From Streptomyces parvulus (GTDB lineage: Bacteria > Actinomycetota > Actinomycetes > Streptomycetales > Streptomycetaceae): a stretch of 64,000 nt of DNA. The first letter of the stretch is position 1, and each line of letters begins with the position of its first letter. Shown one piece after another: positions 17,280 through 26,113 of the stretch. The translations under genes and the position numbers were made by a program. The DNA is taken from positions 124,001 to 188,000 of the forward strand of contig NZ_BMRX01000015.1 of the NCBI RefSeq assembly GCF_014648855.1, written 5' to 3'. The notes under the pieces are model-generated. The model had not been told where the DNA came from. It was given only the letters and a program-made list of their open reading frames with translations, and ran no database searches.

Positions 17280-17290
17280 GGCGCGGCGTG

Positions 17291-18838
17291 TCATGGTTCG
17301 CCGGACCGGTCGTTGCCCTGCAGGCGTTCGAGGTCCGACGCGCGTACCTGGATCACGAACAGCGCGATGACGGCGGCCAGTCCGGCCATGATCGCGGCCA
17401 CGACGAACGCCGCGCTGACGCCCGCGGTCAGCACCTGGTCGCCCCAGATGCCCGGCAACTCCCCGGTGCGCTGCGCCCGCGCCTTCTCCTCGGGCGTCGC
17501 CTGGGAGAGGAAGCCCGGGAGCAGTGAATCGGCCTTGTTGCGGCTCGCGGTGCCGAACGTGGTCACGAGGATGGACAGCCCGAGTGAACCACCCACCTGC
17601 TGAGTCGCGTTGAGCACCCCGGACGCCGCCCCCGACTCCCGCTCCGCCACTCCGGAGACGGCCATCAGCGTGAGCGAGACGAACTCCATGCCCATGCCGA
17701 AACCGAAGATCAGCATCGGCCCCAGCACGCTGCCGGCGTAGGTGCTGTCGATGTCGGTGAGCGTCAGCCAGGACAGGCCGGCCGCCGCGAGCAGTCCGCC
17801 GGCCACCATGAACGGCTTGGGGCCCGTCCTCGGCAGCAGCTGCGACGCGAGACCCGCGCCGACCGCGATCACGGCGCTCACCGGCAGGAAGGCGAGGCCG
17901 GCCTCCAACGGACCGAACCCCAGCACGTTCTGCACGTACAGGGTCAGGAAGAAGAACATGCCGAAGATGGCCGCGGACAGGCTGAGCATCATCGCGTACG
18001 TGCCGGCCCGGTTGCGGTCGCGGAACATCCGCAGCGGCGTGATCGGCTGCCGGGACCGCCGCTCCACCATGAGGAACGACACCAGCAGCACGACGGCGAC
18101 GGCGAAGGCGACCAGGGTGACCGTGTCCCCCCAGCCGTCCTCGGACGCCCGGATGAACCCGTACACCAGCGAGACCATCCCGAGCGTCGAGGTCAGGGCG
18201 CCGGTGATGTCGAAACGGCCCGGCCGGCGCTGCGACTCGCGGATGTACCGCGGCGTCGCCAGCGCGATCAGCAGGCCGATCGGCACGTTCACGAAGAAGA
18301 TCCAGCGCCAGTCGAGCCACTCCACGAGCATCCCGCCCGCGAGCAGTCCGACGGCACCGCCGCCCGCCGACACCGCGGCGAACACCCCGAACGCGCGGTT
18401 GCGTTCGGGGCCCTCGGTGAACGTCGTCGCGATCAGTGCCAGTGCCGTCGGGGAGGCGATGGCGCCGCCCATGCCCTGGAGCGACCGCGCGGCGAGCAGT
18501 TCCCACGGGTTCTGCGCCAGGCCGCAGAGCAGCGAGGCGCCCACGAACAGCAGCACTCCGATGATGAACATCCGCCTTCGGCCCAGGATGTCCCCGGACC
18601 GGCCGCCGAGCAGCAGCAGCCCGCCGAAGGTGAGGGTGTAGGCGTTGACCACCCACGACAGCCCCTCGGTGGAGAATCCGAGCGAGGTCTGGATGTGGGG
18701 GAGGGCGATGTTCACGATGGTGATGTCGAGGACCACCATCAGCTGACAGGAGGCGATGACCAGCAGTGCCACGCCTTTGCCGCGCTTTCGTCGCGGCTCG
18801 GTGATCGAATCGGCCGGGACAGGCTGAGGGTTCGACAT
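17291..18838 (-). CDS. DHA2-family (EmrB/QacA) MFS drug exporter
   Basis: 515 aa with 14 predicted membrane segments. Motif A GGRSGDILGRRR and DHA2 features ALPHIQTSLGFS (preceded by MVVLDITIVNI), LQGMGGAIASPTALALI and LDWRWIFFVNVPIG are clear. It should use the proton gradient to export drugs or a secondary metabolite. The gene lies 146 bp downstream of a TetR repressor on the same strand, the standard pairing of exporter with its regulator. Start ATG at 18838. Confidence 0.92.
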   Translation of the reverse strand: MSNPQPVPADSITEPRRKRGKGVALLVIASCQLMVVLDITIVNIALPHIQTSLGFSTEGLSWVVNAYTLTFGGLLLLGGRSGDILGRRRMFIIGVLLFVGASLLCGLAQNPWELLAARSLQGMGGAIASPTALALIATTFTEGPERNRAFGVFAAVSAGGGAVGLLAGGMLVEWLDWRWIFFVNVPIGLLIALATPRYIRESQRRPGRFDITGALTSTLGMVSLVYGFIRASEDGWGDTVTLVAFAVAVVLLVSFLMVERRSRQPITPLRMFRDRNRAGTYAMMLSLSAAIFGMFFFLTLYVQNVLGFGPLEAGLAFLPVSAVIAVGAGLASQLLPRTGPKPFMVAGGLLAAAGLSWLTLTDIDSTYAGSVLGPMLIFGFGMGMEFVSLTLMAVSGVAERESGAASGVLNATQQVGGSLGLSILVTTFGTASRNKADSLLPGFLSQATPEEKARAQRTGELPGIWGDQVLTAGVSAAFVVAAIMAGLAAVIALFVIQVRASDLERLQGNDRSGEP

Positions 18839-18984
18839 GTGCGTCCCCTATGGCGAGGGCCTGAGGGCGGGCTGCGCGAGCCCCACTCGACGACCGTAAG
18901 CCCACATCCTGGACTGCACCAATCGGGTGACTCCGAACCGCCCGTGCGGACAGCCGAATCGGCCTCAGGGCGGTCCCGCACCGG

Positions 18985-19572
18985 TCAGGGCGACATCACC
19001 GCGCGGCGGACCGTCTCGCGCAGCAGCGTCCGCCGGCTCTCGTGCAGCTCCGCCGGTTCGTCGGCCGTCGCCGCGTAGACGTTGCTCACCGGCGACCAGG
19101 CCATCGACATGGCGATGACCACGGCCATGATGTCGAACGGCTCGCCCGGCCGCACCACGCCCGCCTCCTGGGCCTCGGCGATGGCGCGCAGCTTGTGGTC
19201 GTCGTGGCGCTCGTGGTCGGCGACCAGGGGGCCGGCCGGGCGGCGCTCCAGACGGGCCCAGGTGGCGAGGCGGATGAGGTCGGGACGGCGCAGGTACTCG
19301 TCGTACAGGCGCACCGCCCAGTCGGCAAGGTCCCGCGCGTCGATGGGCACCACCTCGACGATGCGGTCGAGTGAGCCCAGGAAGATCGCGTCGAACAGCT
19401 TCTCCTTGTTGCCGAAGTACGCGTACAGCTGCGCCTTGTTCGTCGAGGCGGCGGCGACGATCCGTTCGACCCGGGCGCCGGCGATGCCGTGCTCGGCGAA
19501 CTCCTTGGTGGCCGTCTCGACGATGCGCTGGTAGGTGGCCTCGCCACGGGCGGTCAGGGGCTGGTCGGGCAT
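18985..19572 (-). CDS. TetR-family transcriptional repressor
   Basis: 195 aa. N-terminal HTH (IVETATKEFAEHGIAGARVE, RIVAAASTNKAQLYAYFGNK, about residues 15-60); the remaining helical domain binds an unknown ligand. Palindromic operators in the 96-bp gap to the divergent dehydrogenase (19587-19604 and 19642-19652) imply control of itself, the dehydrogenase and probably the downstream exporter. ATG at 19572 has a poor ribosome site. Confidence 0.9.
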   Translation of the reverse strand: MPDQPLTARGEATYQRIVETATKEFAEHGIAGARVERIVAAASTNKAQLYAYFGNKEKLFDAIFLGSLDRIVEVVPIDARDLADWAVRLYDEYLRRPDLIRLATWARLERRPAGPLVADHERHDDHKLRAIAEAQEAGVVRPGEPFDIMAVVIAMSMAWSPVSNVYAATADEPAELHESRRTLLRETVRRAVMSP

Positions 19573-19586
19573 GCCGGCAGCCTAGC

Positions 19587-19604
19587 AAACAGACCAGTCT
19601 GTTT
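19587..19604. promoter_or_regulatory. TetR-type operator 1
   Basis: AAACAGAC-CA-GTCTGTTT: perfect 8-bp arms with 2-bp centre, the classical TetR geometry. It overlaps the dehydrogenase -35 hexamer (TTGACC, 19603-19608) and lies 14 bp from the repressor start codon, so a bound dimer would block both directions. Confidence 0.75.
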
Positions 19605-19652
19605 GACCGCCCGAACGGGTCGCCGTACGGTGAATAGACCGAACAGTCTGTT
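19603..19652 (+). promoter_or_regulatory. Promoter of the alcohol dehydrogenase with second operator
   Basis: TTGACC (19603-19608), 16-bp spacer, TACGGT (19625-19630). A second shorter palindrome AACAG-T-CTGTT (19642-19652), sharing the half-site of operator 1, lies around or just after the expected transcription start and before the GAGGAGG ribosome site. Confidence 0.6.
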
Positions 19653-19668
19653 GTTTGAGGAGGCGGTC

Positions 19669-20712
19669 ATGCGGAGCACCACCGGCTGGCGGGCGGACGC
19701 GGCGGGCACGCTGCGGCGCGCGGCCCTGAGCCGTCGAGAGCTGCGAGCGGACGACGTCGCCGTGCGCGTGGACTACTGCGGCGTCTGCCACAGCGACCTG
19801 CACGCCCTGCGGTCCCACGCGTCCGGACCCGGGAGGGCGCTGGTCCCCGGGCACGAGTTCACCGGCGTGGTCACGGCCGTCGGCCCGGAGGTCACCGCGT
19901 TCGCCCCGGGAGATCCCGTGGCGGTGGGCAACATCGTCGACTCCTGCGGCGAGTGCGCCATGTGCCGCGCCGGGCAGGAGAATTTCTGCCGGTCCTTCCC
20001 GACGCTCACCTACGGCGGCGCCGACCGCGTCGACGGCACGACGACGCTCGGGGGCTGGTCCCGCGAGTACGTCGTCCGCGACCGCTTCGCGTACCGCCTC
20101 CCCGACGGTCTGGACCCGGCCGCGGCGGCGCCGCTGCTCTGTGCCGGGGTCACGGTGTGGGAGCCGCTCGCGGCACTCGGCGTCGGCACCGGCAGCCGCG
20201 TGGCCGTGGTCGGGCTCGGCGGCCTCGGGCACCTCGCCGTGAAGCTGGCGGTGGCCCTCGGCGCCCGCGTCGCGGTCGTCAGCCGTTCCGCGGACAAGGC
20301 GCGGGACGCCCGGTCCCTGGGCGCGGACACGCTGATCGTGTCGACCGACCCGGAGGACATGGCGGCACACCGGGACGGCTTCGACACGGTCGTGGACACC
20401 GTCTCGGCCCCCCACGACCTGGCCCCGTACCTGTCCCTGGTGGCCATGGACGGCACTCTCGTCGAGCTGGGCCACCTGGGTCCGGTGACCGTGGACATGA
20501 TGGACCTGCTCATCGGGCGCAAGAAGATCGCGTCGGCCGGCAGCGGCGGACGCCCCGCGACCGCCGCGATGCTGGACTTCTGCGCCGAGCACGGCATCAC
20601 CGCCGACATCGAACTGCTGCCCTCGGCGGAGGTGAACACGGCGTTGGAGCGCCTGGGCCGCAACGACGTGCGGTACCGCTTCGTCCTGGACCTGGCGGAC
20701 CTCGACGCGTAG
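19669..20712 (+). CDS. Zinc-dependent NAD(P) alcohol dehydrogenase (YahK/CAD type)
   Basis: 347 aa medium-chain dehydrogenase. Catalytic zinc site CGVCHSD, GHEFTGVV; structural zinc cysteines in SCGECAMCRAGQENFC; nucleotide-binding GLGGLGHLAVKLA. These fit the cinnamyl-alcohol/aldehyde reductase branch that reduces aldehydes. The ATG at 19669 follows GAGGAGG; the upstream in-frame extension overlaps the repressor and was rejected. The gene is divergent from the TetR gene and controlled through the shared operators, suggesting it detoxifies the same compound the exporter handles. Confidence 0.9.
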   Translation: MRSTTGWRADAAGTLRRAALSRRELRADDVAVRVDYCGVCHSDLHALRSHASGPGRALVPGHEFTGVVTAVGPEVTAFAPGDPVAVGNIVDSCGECAMCRAGQENFCRSFPTLTYGGADRVDGTTTLGGWSREYVVRDRFAYRLPDGLDPAAAAPLLCAGVTVWEPLAALGVGTGSRVAVVGLGGLGHLAVKLAVALGARVAVVSRSADKARDARSLGADTLIVSTDPEDMAAHRDGFDTVVDTVSAPHDLAPYLSLVAMDGTLVELGHLGPVTVDMMDLLIGRKKIASAGSGGRPATAAMLDFCAEHGITADIELLPSAEVNTALERLGRNDVRYRFVLDLADLDA

Positions 20713-20733
20713 TGGCCGCCTCCGTCGACCGAC

Positions 20734-22041
20734 TCAGCGTGGGGTGGAGTCCCACAGCGGACGGGTGCCGGCCCGCGCGACGTCCAGCGCGAGTTCGGCG
20801 TACATGGCGTTGGCCCAGGAGAACCACGGGCGGGTGAACCGCCCGGGGTCGTCCTTGTGGAAGGACTCGTGCATCTGCCCCGTGCCCGCGTCGGTCGCCA
20901 GCAGCGTCCTGAGGGCGGCGACGCGCTCCGCGCGGGACGTACCGGTCAGGCCCCGCACGGCGATGGCGATGGGCCAGACGTGCTCGTCCGGTGTGTGCGG
21001 GCTGCCGATGCCCTCGGCCGCGGAGCCCCGGTACCAGGTGGGGTTGGCCGGTGAGAGCACGAACCGCCGCGTGGCGAGGTACACGGGGTCGGTGGGGGAG
21101 ACGTTCGCGACGAGGGGGAGCGACAGCAGTCCGGGCATGTTGGCGTCGTCCATCAGCAGCGCGTTTCCCAGCCCGTCCACCTCGTACGCGTAGATCAGGC
21201 CGAACTCGGGGTGGCGCACGGTGCCGTGCCGCAGCGTGGCCGCCCGCAGCTCCGCCGCCAGCCGGGCCGCGCTGACGGTGAGCTCCAAGTCCGATGCCGC
21301 ACCGGCCAGTTCGGCGACGCCGTCGAGTGCGGCCGCGGCACACAGGTTGGCGGGGACGTTGTATCCGTAGCGGCAGGCGTCGTCGCTGGGGCGGAAGCCG
21401 CTCCAGGTCATCCCGGTCCGGCCGACGGGAGTTCCCCGCCCCTCTCCGGCCAGCGTGTCGCCCGGTGGGCAGTCGCGGCGGCGGAAGCGGTACGGGGAGA
21501 GACCCTCGTGGTCCTGCTCCCTGCGCCACACCTCGATGACCGTGCGAGCGGTCCGCAGGGCCCCGGCCAGGTGGTCGGTCCTGCCGGTCGCCGCCCAGAA
21601 GCGGTGGGCCAGCAGGAGGGGGAAGGCGAGGGAGTCCACCTCGTACTTCTCCTCCCACACCCAGGGGTTCGCGCACAGGTCGTCCGGGTCGTGGGCGTGC
21701 CCGTCCGGTTCGGCGTTGAAGGCGTTGGCGTACGGATCGAGCGCGATGTACCGGAACTGGCGCCGCAGCACGGCCAGGAGGAGTTCCTGAAGACCGGTGT
21801 CCTCTTGGAGGAGTGCCAGGTAGGGCATCATCTGCGTGGAGGAGTCGCGCAGCCACATGGCGGGGATGTCGCCGGTCACGACGAAGGCGGTGCCGTCGGG
21901 CAGGGCGCGGATGGTGCGGGCCAGGGTGTCGTCCAGGCAGCGCACCAGCGTCTCCCCGAGACGCGGGTCGCCGAGGTCGTCGAGGCACCGGACGGCGCGC
22001 TCGACGACCGGATGGTCCTTGACGCTGGTGGGAAAGCCCAT
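20734..22041 (-). CDS. GH125 exo-alpha-1,6-mannosidase
   Basis: 435 aa, no signal peptide, so cytoplasmic. The GH125 hallmark DIPAMWLRDSSTQ is at residues 58-70; the acid Asp lies in RPSDDACRYGYNVPAN and the base Glu in MHESFHKDD, both conserved. Family members remove single mannose units from non-reducing alpha-1,6-linked mannose by inversion. It is the last gene of a leftward operon after isomerase, kinase and LacI regulator, 42 bp behind the last. In this locus it would finish oligosaccharides made by secreted GH76. Start ATG at 22041. Confidence 0.92.
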   Translation of the reverse strand: MGFPTSVKDHPVVERAVRCLDDLGDPRLGETLVRCLDDTLARTIRALPDGTAFVVTGDIPAMWLRDSSTQMMPYLALLQEDTGLQELLLAVLRRQFRYIALDPYANAFNAEPDGHAHDPDDLCANPWVWEEKYEVDSLAFPLLLAHRFWAATGRTDHLAGALRTARTVIEVWRREQDHEGLSPYRFRRRDCPPGDTLAGEGRGTPVGRTGMTWSGFRPSDDACRYGYNVPANLCAAAALDGVAELAGAASDLELTVSAARLAAELRAATLRHGTVRHPEFGLIYAYEVDGLGNALLMDDANMPGLLSLPLVANVSPTDPVYLATRRFVLSPANPTWYRGSAAEGIGSPHTPDEHVWPIAIAVRGLTGTSRAERVAALRTLLATDAGTGQMHESFHKDDPGRFTRPWFSWANAMYAELALDVARAGTRPLWDSTPR

Positions 22042-22083
22042 GGGTCGGCCTCTCGGCGGTCTGCCCGCCGAACGCCCGGGGAA

Positions 22084-23124
22084 TCAGGCGCCGGTGGGTG
22101 CTTGGCCCGGCCCGTCCCCGGAGGGGGCGCCGTGGCGGATGACATGGGTGGGCACGGTGACACGCCGGGAGGCCGGCGGCTCGCCGTCGCGGTGTTCGAG
22201 GCGGTCGACCAGCAGCCGCGCGGCCTGGCGGCCGATCTCGTCGGCGTCGTACGAGACGAGGGTCAGCGGCAGCCCGAGGACGTCGGACAGGTCGAAGTTG
22301 TCGAAGCCGGCCACCGGCAGGGTGGTGCCCGCCTTGTACAGCGCCCGGATGGCGCCTTGGCTGATGCGGTTGTTGGTGCAGAACAGCGCGGTGGGCGGAT
22401 CGGGCTGCCCGAGCAGGTCGAGGGTCGCCCGCTCCGCCGTCGCCGAGTCGGTCAGGCCCTGGCGGATGAGGGTGCCGTCGGGCTCGATGCCGACCTCTTC
22501 GTGTGCCGCCCAGAACCCGCGCAGGCGTTCGGCGCCGGTGTACAGCGCGGGCGGGTTGCCGAGGAAGGCGACGCGGGTGTGGCCGTCCGCCAGGAGGCAG
22601 GCGGTGGCTTCGCGGGCACCGTGGAAGTCCTCGACCAGGACGCAGTCCGTGTCCAGTCCCGCGGGCGGCCGGGCGGCGAAGACGACCGGCACGTGCCGCA
22701 TGGCCGCGGCCAGGTGCTGCTGGCGGCTGCCGGCGGGGACGACGATCAGGCCCTCGACCTGGTGGTCGACGAGTCCGTCGACGAGTTCGGGTTCCCGGTC
22801 GGCCTGTTCACCGGAGTTGCTGAGCACCACGCGCAGGCCGTGCTCCGTCGCGACCTCCTGGACGCCCAGGGCCAGGCGCGAGTAGAAGGGGTTGGCGAGA
22901 TTGGTGACGACGAGGCCGATCATGCCGCTGCCGCCGAGGCGGAGACTGCGCGCGGTCTGGTTGCGGCGGTAGCCGAGCCGGTCGACCGCCGCGAAGACCC
23001 GCTCACGGGTCGCCTCCGACACGCCGGGGTCGTTCTTGAGCACGCGTGACACGGTCATGGCGCTGACCTGCGCGAGCTTGCCGACGTCGTGCATGGTCGG
23101 CACGCTGCCCCGGCGAGCGGTCAT
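22084..23124 (-). CDS. LacI-family regulator of the mannan locus
   Basis: 346 aa. HTH and hinge (TMHDVGKLAQVSAMTVSRVL, residues about 10-29; ARSLRLGGSGMIGLV) and a periplasmic-binding-protein-like sugar domain with VAGFDNFDLSDVLGLPLTLV. The ATG at 23124 follows GGAAGGGGCAGGG. The gene lies inside the leftward operon, so it would autoregulate, and probably controls both divergent units through GTTAACGATAAC at 25840-25851. The inducer is likely mannose or a short manno-oligosaccharide (inferred from neighbours). Confidence 0.9.
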   Translation of the reverse strand: MTARRGSVPTMHDVGKLAQVSAMTVSRVLKNDPGVSEATRERVFAAVDRLGYRRNQTARSLRLGGSGMIGLVVTNLANPFYSRLALGVQEVATEHGLRVVLSNSGEQADREPELVDGLVDHQVEGLIVVPAGSRQQHLAAAMRHVPVVFAARPPAGLDTDCVLVEDFHGAREATACLLADGHTRVAFLGNPPALYTGAERLRGFWAAHEEVGIEPDGTLIRQGLTDSATAERATLDLLGQPDPPTALFCTNNRISQGAIRALYKAGTTLPVAGFDNFDLSDVLGLPLTLVSYDADEIGRQAARLLVDRLEHRDGEPPASRRVTVPTHVIRHGAPSGDGPGQAPTGA

Positions 23125-23168
23125 GGCCCTGCCCCTTCCTCCGTCTTCCCGCGCCCGTGCCGCGGTCC

Positions 23169-24095
23169 TCATGGCGCGTCCGGTGCGCCCTGCGCCCAGC
23201 GGGCGGCCCCGAGCAGGGGAGCCTCCTCGGGCCGCCGGGCCGGTACGACGGGGACGTCCGGTCCGCCGGCCGAGGTCAGCCCCGTGGTGAGCGCGGGGTG
23301 GACCAGGTCCCACGACCGGGCCATCGACCCTCCGACGACCACCGCGGTGGCCCCGAAGCGGGATGTCCACGGAGCCAGGGCCCGGCCGAGCGCGTCGAAA
23401 GCGTAGCGGAAGGCCTGTGCCGCGGCGGTGTCGCCCGCCCTGGCGCGGGCCGCTATCTCACGGACGTCGGGGGCCTCTTCGCCGCTCGGTCCGCCGAGGG
23501 CGGCGTAGCGGGCGCGGATGCCGCGGCGGGAGACGGTGTCCTCCAGCGGGCGGCCGTGCACCGTCAGCCGGTGCACATGCCCGCCTGGCGGGACGAGGGG
23601 GCCGGCGTGGACCGGCCGGCCAAAGGACAGGAAGGAAGACCCCACGCCCGTGCCCAGGGTCAGGCAGACGGCGCGGTCGTGGCCCGCCGCGGCGCCCCCG
23701 CCGTACTCCCCGACGGCGAACGCGTCGGCGTCGTTGAGGAAGCGGAGCCGCGCGGACCGGCCGGCCAGCCGCTCACGCAGACCGGCCCCGACGTCGACGC
23801 CGGCCAGGGACTCGAACTTCCCCACGCCGGTGAAGCGGCCGATGCCGCTCGCGTAGTCGAAGGGGCCGGGCATCGCCACTCCCCACTGCGGGCCGTGCCC
23901 GTCCGGCAGTCCCGAGGCCGCCTCGGCGATGGTGTCGAGGATGTCGTCGGCTCCCGCCCGTGCGCTCAGCGGCCTGCGGACCACGGTGTACGGGAGCGCG
24001 CGGCCCTCGGCGAGGTCCACGAGCGCCGCGGTGACGTGGGTGCCGCCGATGTCGAGCACCGGCACCGGGGCCGGTCCCGCGGCCGTCCCGGTCAC
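23169..24095 (-). CDS. ROK-family sugar kinase, probable mannokinase
   Basis: 308 aa. Phosphate-1 loop VLDIGGTHVTAAL, catalytic NDADAFAVGEY, phosphate-2 LTLGTGVGSSFL and adenosine motif VVVGGSMA are all visible. The Cys-rich zinc motif (CxCGxxGCxE) normal for ROK kinases is absent; the corresponding place reads HGRPLEDTVSRRG after GGHVHRLTV. The GTG start at 24095 overlaps the isomerase stop (GTGA), so the two are co-translated. Next to a mannose-6-phosphate isomerase the obvious reaction is ATP-dependent phosphorylation of mannose at C6. Confidence 0.85.
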   Translation of the reverse strand: MTGTAAGPAPVPVLDIGGTHVTAALVDLAEGRALPYTVVRRPLSARAGADDILDTIAEAASGLPDGHGPQWGVAMPGPFDYASGIGRFTGVGKFESLAGVDVGAGLRERLAGRSARLRFLNDADAFAVGEYGGGAAAGHDRAVCLTLGTGVGSSFLSFGRPVHAGPLVPPGGHVHRLTVHGRPLEDTVSRRGIRARYAALGGPSGEEAPDVREIAARARAGDTAAAQAFRYAFDALGRALAPWTSRFGATAVVVGGSMARSWDLVHPALTTGLTSAGGPDVPVVPARRPEEAPLLGAARWAQGAPDAP

Positions 24096-25810
24096 GGCTC
24101 GACCACCAGCGCCTTGACGACCCGCACCTCACCCGGGCCGAGCGCCCGGACACGGTAGGGACCGACGGAGGCGGGGACCGTGAGCGTCTCCGCGAAGGCC
24201 AGGGTGTGCGAGTGGCCGTCGCGGGTCTCGACGACGACGCCCTCGCCCGCGGCGACGTTGAGGATGTGGAAGCGGCCCGCGGTGTCGTCGGCCATGTCGC
24301 GGCCTTCCGCCACGACGAGGCGGTGCACCGCGTAGAACATCTCCGGCAGTGCGCCGACGACCTCCTCGCGCCAGCCGTCTCCGGCGCGCAGGGTACGCGG
24401 CTGCTGGACGAGGTCCTTCGTGACGTCGCCCCCGCGCCGCTCGGTGTCCAGGTTGGCGAAGCCGTGCTCGTAGGGCAGCGGCCGGGACGCGCCCGCCGCG
24501 TCCTTGCGCAGCCAGTCGTACAGCCGCAGGGAGTAGAGGTAGGGGGTCGCGCTGACTTCGAGTACGAGGTTGCCCGCGCCCGAGGCGTGCGGTGTGCCCG
24601 CCGGGATCATGAACAGCTGGCCCACCGTCGCCGGGTGCGACTGGACGTGGTCCTCGACGGGCATCGGGTCGCCGTGCGCGATGGAGTCCTCCACCTGGCG
24701 CCGCATCGTGCCGACGTCCGCGTCCTCGGTGAGACCGAGCAGCACCCGGGCGCCGTCCTGGCTCGCGGTGACGTAGTACGTCTCGTGCTGGGTGTACGGC
24801 CAGCCGAAGACGTCCTTCATGTAGCGCTCGCGCGGGTGGAGATGGAGCGACAGATTGCCGCCGCCCATGGTGTCCAGGTAGTCGAACCGGATCGGGAACG
24901 ACGTACCGAACCGGCGGTGCACGTCCTCGCCGAGCATGTCCACGGGGTGCTCGACGCACAGCAGTTGGAAGGGCACCTCGACCTGGGCGCCGTCCTTCTC
25001 CCCGACGAGGACCCCGGCCTCGGGCGCGATCAGCTCGTAGCCGAGGGCCGTGTTGCCGGCCTGCGGGGTGAAGCCCAGCTCGCTCGCCGCCCACTGGCCG
25101 CCCCAGGGAGTGGAGTTGAAGTAGGGGCGGGTGCGCACGGGCCGCCGGGCCAGGTGCGCGAGGGTGCCGCGCAGCGCGGTGCCGTCCAGGGAGGCGGGGC
25201 CTGCCGGGTCCTGGACGTCGATCCACCGGTCGACGCGTCCCGCGATCGCGTCGCGGTGCCGGTCGAGCACGGGCCAGTCGGTGTAGAACAGCCGCACCAG
25301 GTCGCCGGGGACGCCGGGACGCCCCAGGTTGACGCCGACGGGCAGCGCGCCCTTCGACACGGCCGCCTCGGCGTAGCGCTTCGGCAGGTCCGCGTACCAC
25401 AGCAGGTCGGGATTGCTGAGCGAGGCGCCGGGCCCGAAGACCACCACCACGCCGTCCCGCTCCGGCCGCTCGGGGAGGGGAGGGGTGTCGAAGAGGTCCG
25501 CGACCTCCGCCGTGGACAGCGGGGTGAAGAACGGGTCGTCGGCGGGGACGGGAGCGGCCGCCGTCCGGTCGCCGGCCGACTCCGCGTAGTGGTCGCGGAC
25601 GTCGAGCAGGTCCACCGGGCGGCCCGCTGAGCGCAGGGCTGCGGCAAGGCCGTCGGCGAGCGCGGTCCAGTCGAGGGCCGCGGGACCGTCGACCGCCAGC
25701 ACCAGTGGGCCGGGCGGCAGGTCTGCGACCGTGGCCGGCCAGCCGGCCACCACCTCTCCGGCGACCGGCCGGTAGCTGGGGAGGGGGTCGTACGAACGGG
25801 ACGCGGGCAC
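24092..25810 (-). CDS. manA: Class I mannose-6-phosphate isomerase-like protein
   Basis: 572 aa. The catalytic type I PMI cupin is in the middle (about 210-460) with metal-binding GNLSLHLHPRERYMK, QHETYYV and the PAGTPHASGAGNLVLEVS segment; about 200 N-terminal residues resemble a nucleotide-kinase-like fold without an intact Walker motif (LVLAVDGPAALDW). It interconverts mannose-6-P and fructose-6-P, feeding glycolysis. GTG start at 25810 with AAGGAG upstream. First gene of the leftward operon, with a LacI-type palindrome 30 bp before its start. Confidence 0.85.
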   Translation of the reverse strand: MPASRSYDPLPSYRPVAGEVVAGWPATVADLPPGPLVLAVDGPAALDWTALADGLAAALRSAGRPVDLLDVRDHYAESAGDRTAAAPVPADDPFFTPLSTAEVADLFDTPPLPERPERDGVVVVFGPGASLSNPDLLWYADLPKRYAEAAVSKGALPVGVNLGRPGVPGDLVRLFYTDWPVLDRHRDAIAGRVDRWIDVQDPAGPASLDGTALRGTLAHLARRPVRTRPYFNSTPWGGQWAASELGFTPQAGNTALGYELIAPEAGVLVGEKDGAQVEVPFQLLCVEHPVDMLGEDVHRRFGTSFPIRFDYLDTMGGGNLSLHLHPRERYMKDVFGWPYTQHETYYVTASQDGARVLLGLTEDADVGTMRRQVEDSIAHGDPMPVEDHVQSHPATVGQLFMIPAGTPHASGAGNLVLEVSATPYLYSLRLYDWLRKDAAGASRPLPYEHGFANLDTERRGGDVTKDLVQQPRTLRAGDGWREEVVGALPEMFYAVHRLVVAEGRDMADDTAGRFHILNVAAGEGVVVETRDGHSHTLAFAETLTVPASVGPYRVRALGPGEVRVVKALVVEP

Positions 25811-26113
25811 ATCTGCTCCTTACTCGGCTCCACGGTCGAGTTAACGATAACAACATGCGGCCGAAGATGTCCATGGTCGTGCAGTGCGCCTCTTCCCCGC
25901 ACTCATACGCCTTTGAAGTGCTGTTTTTATGGGCCGCTGTTCTCGATCGGATTCTTTTCGGTTCAAGGTCTTGCTACTCACGGAATGGTGTCGTTAACCT
26001 CCACGCAACACACCCCTGGGCAGCCCCGGAAGATCTCGTCTGTCTCCGGCGTCGAACGCGCCCTGTGATTCACATCCGGCCATGCAGGTGGCCCGATTCG
26101 GTGAAGGTGATCA
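25811..26113. other. Divergent control region of the mannan locus
   Basis: 303 bp, unusually AT-rich for this genome around 25830-26000. It must contain both divergent promoters. It holds one good LacI-type palindrome (25840-25851) and a half-site CGTTAAC at 25992-25998, about 120 bp before the SBP gene. No small gene is credible here. Confidence 0.65.
25840..25851. promoter_or_regulatory. LacI-type operator GTTAACGATAAC
   Basis: CG-centred 12-bp palindrome with one mismatched pair, 30 bp upstream of the isomerase start and in the divergent promoter region. CG-centred dyads of this type are the rule for LacI-family repressors, and a LacI gene belongs to this operon. Confidence 0.6.

Noticed and set aside
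23169..24095. Glucokinase (GlkA) assignment for the ROK gene
   Set aside because: The zinc motif of GlkA is missing and the gene overlaps a mannose-6-phosphate isomerase, so mannokinase is the better reading.
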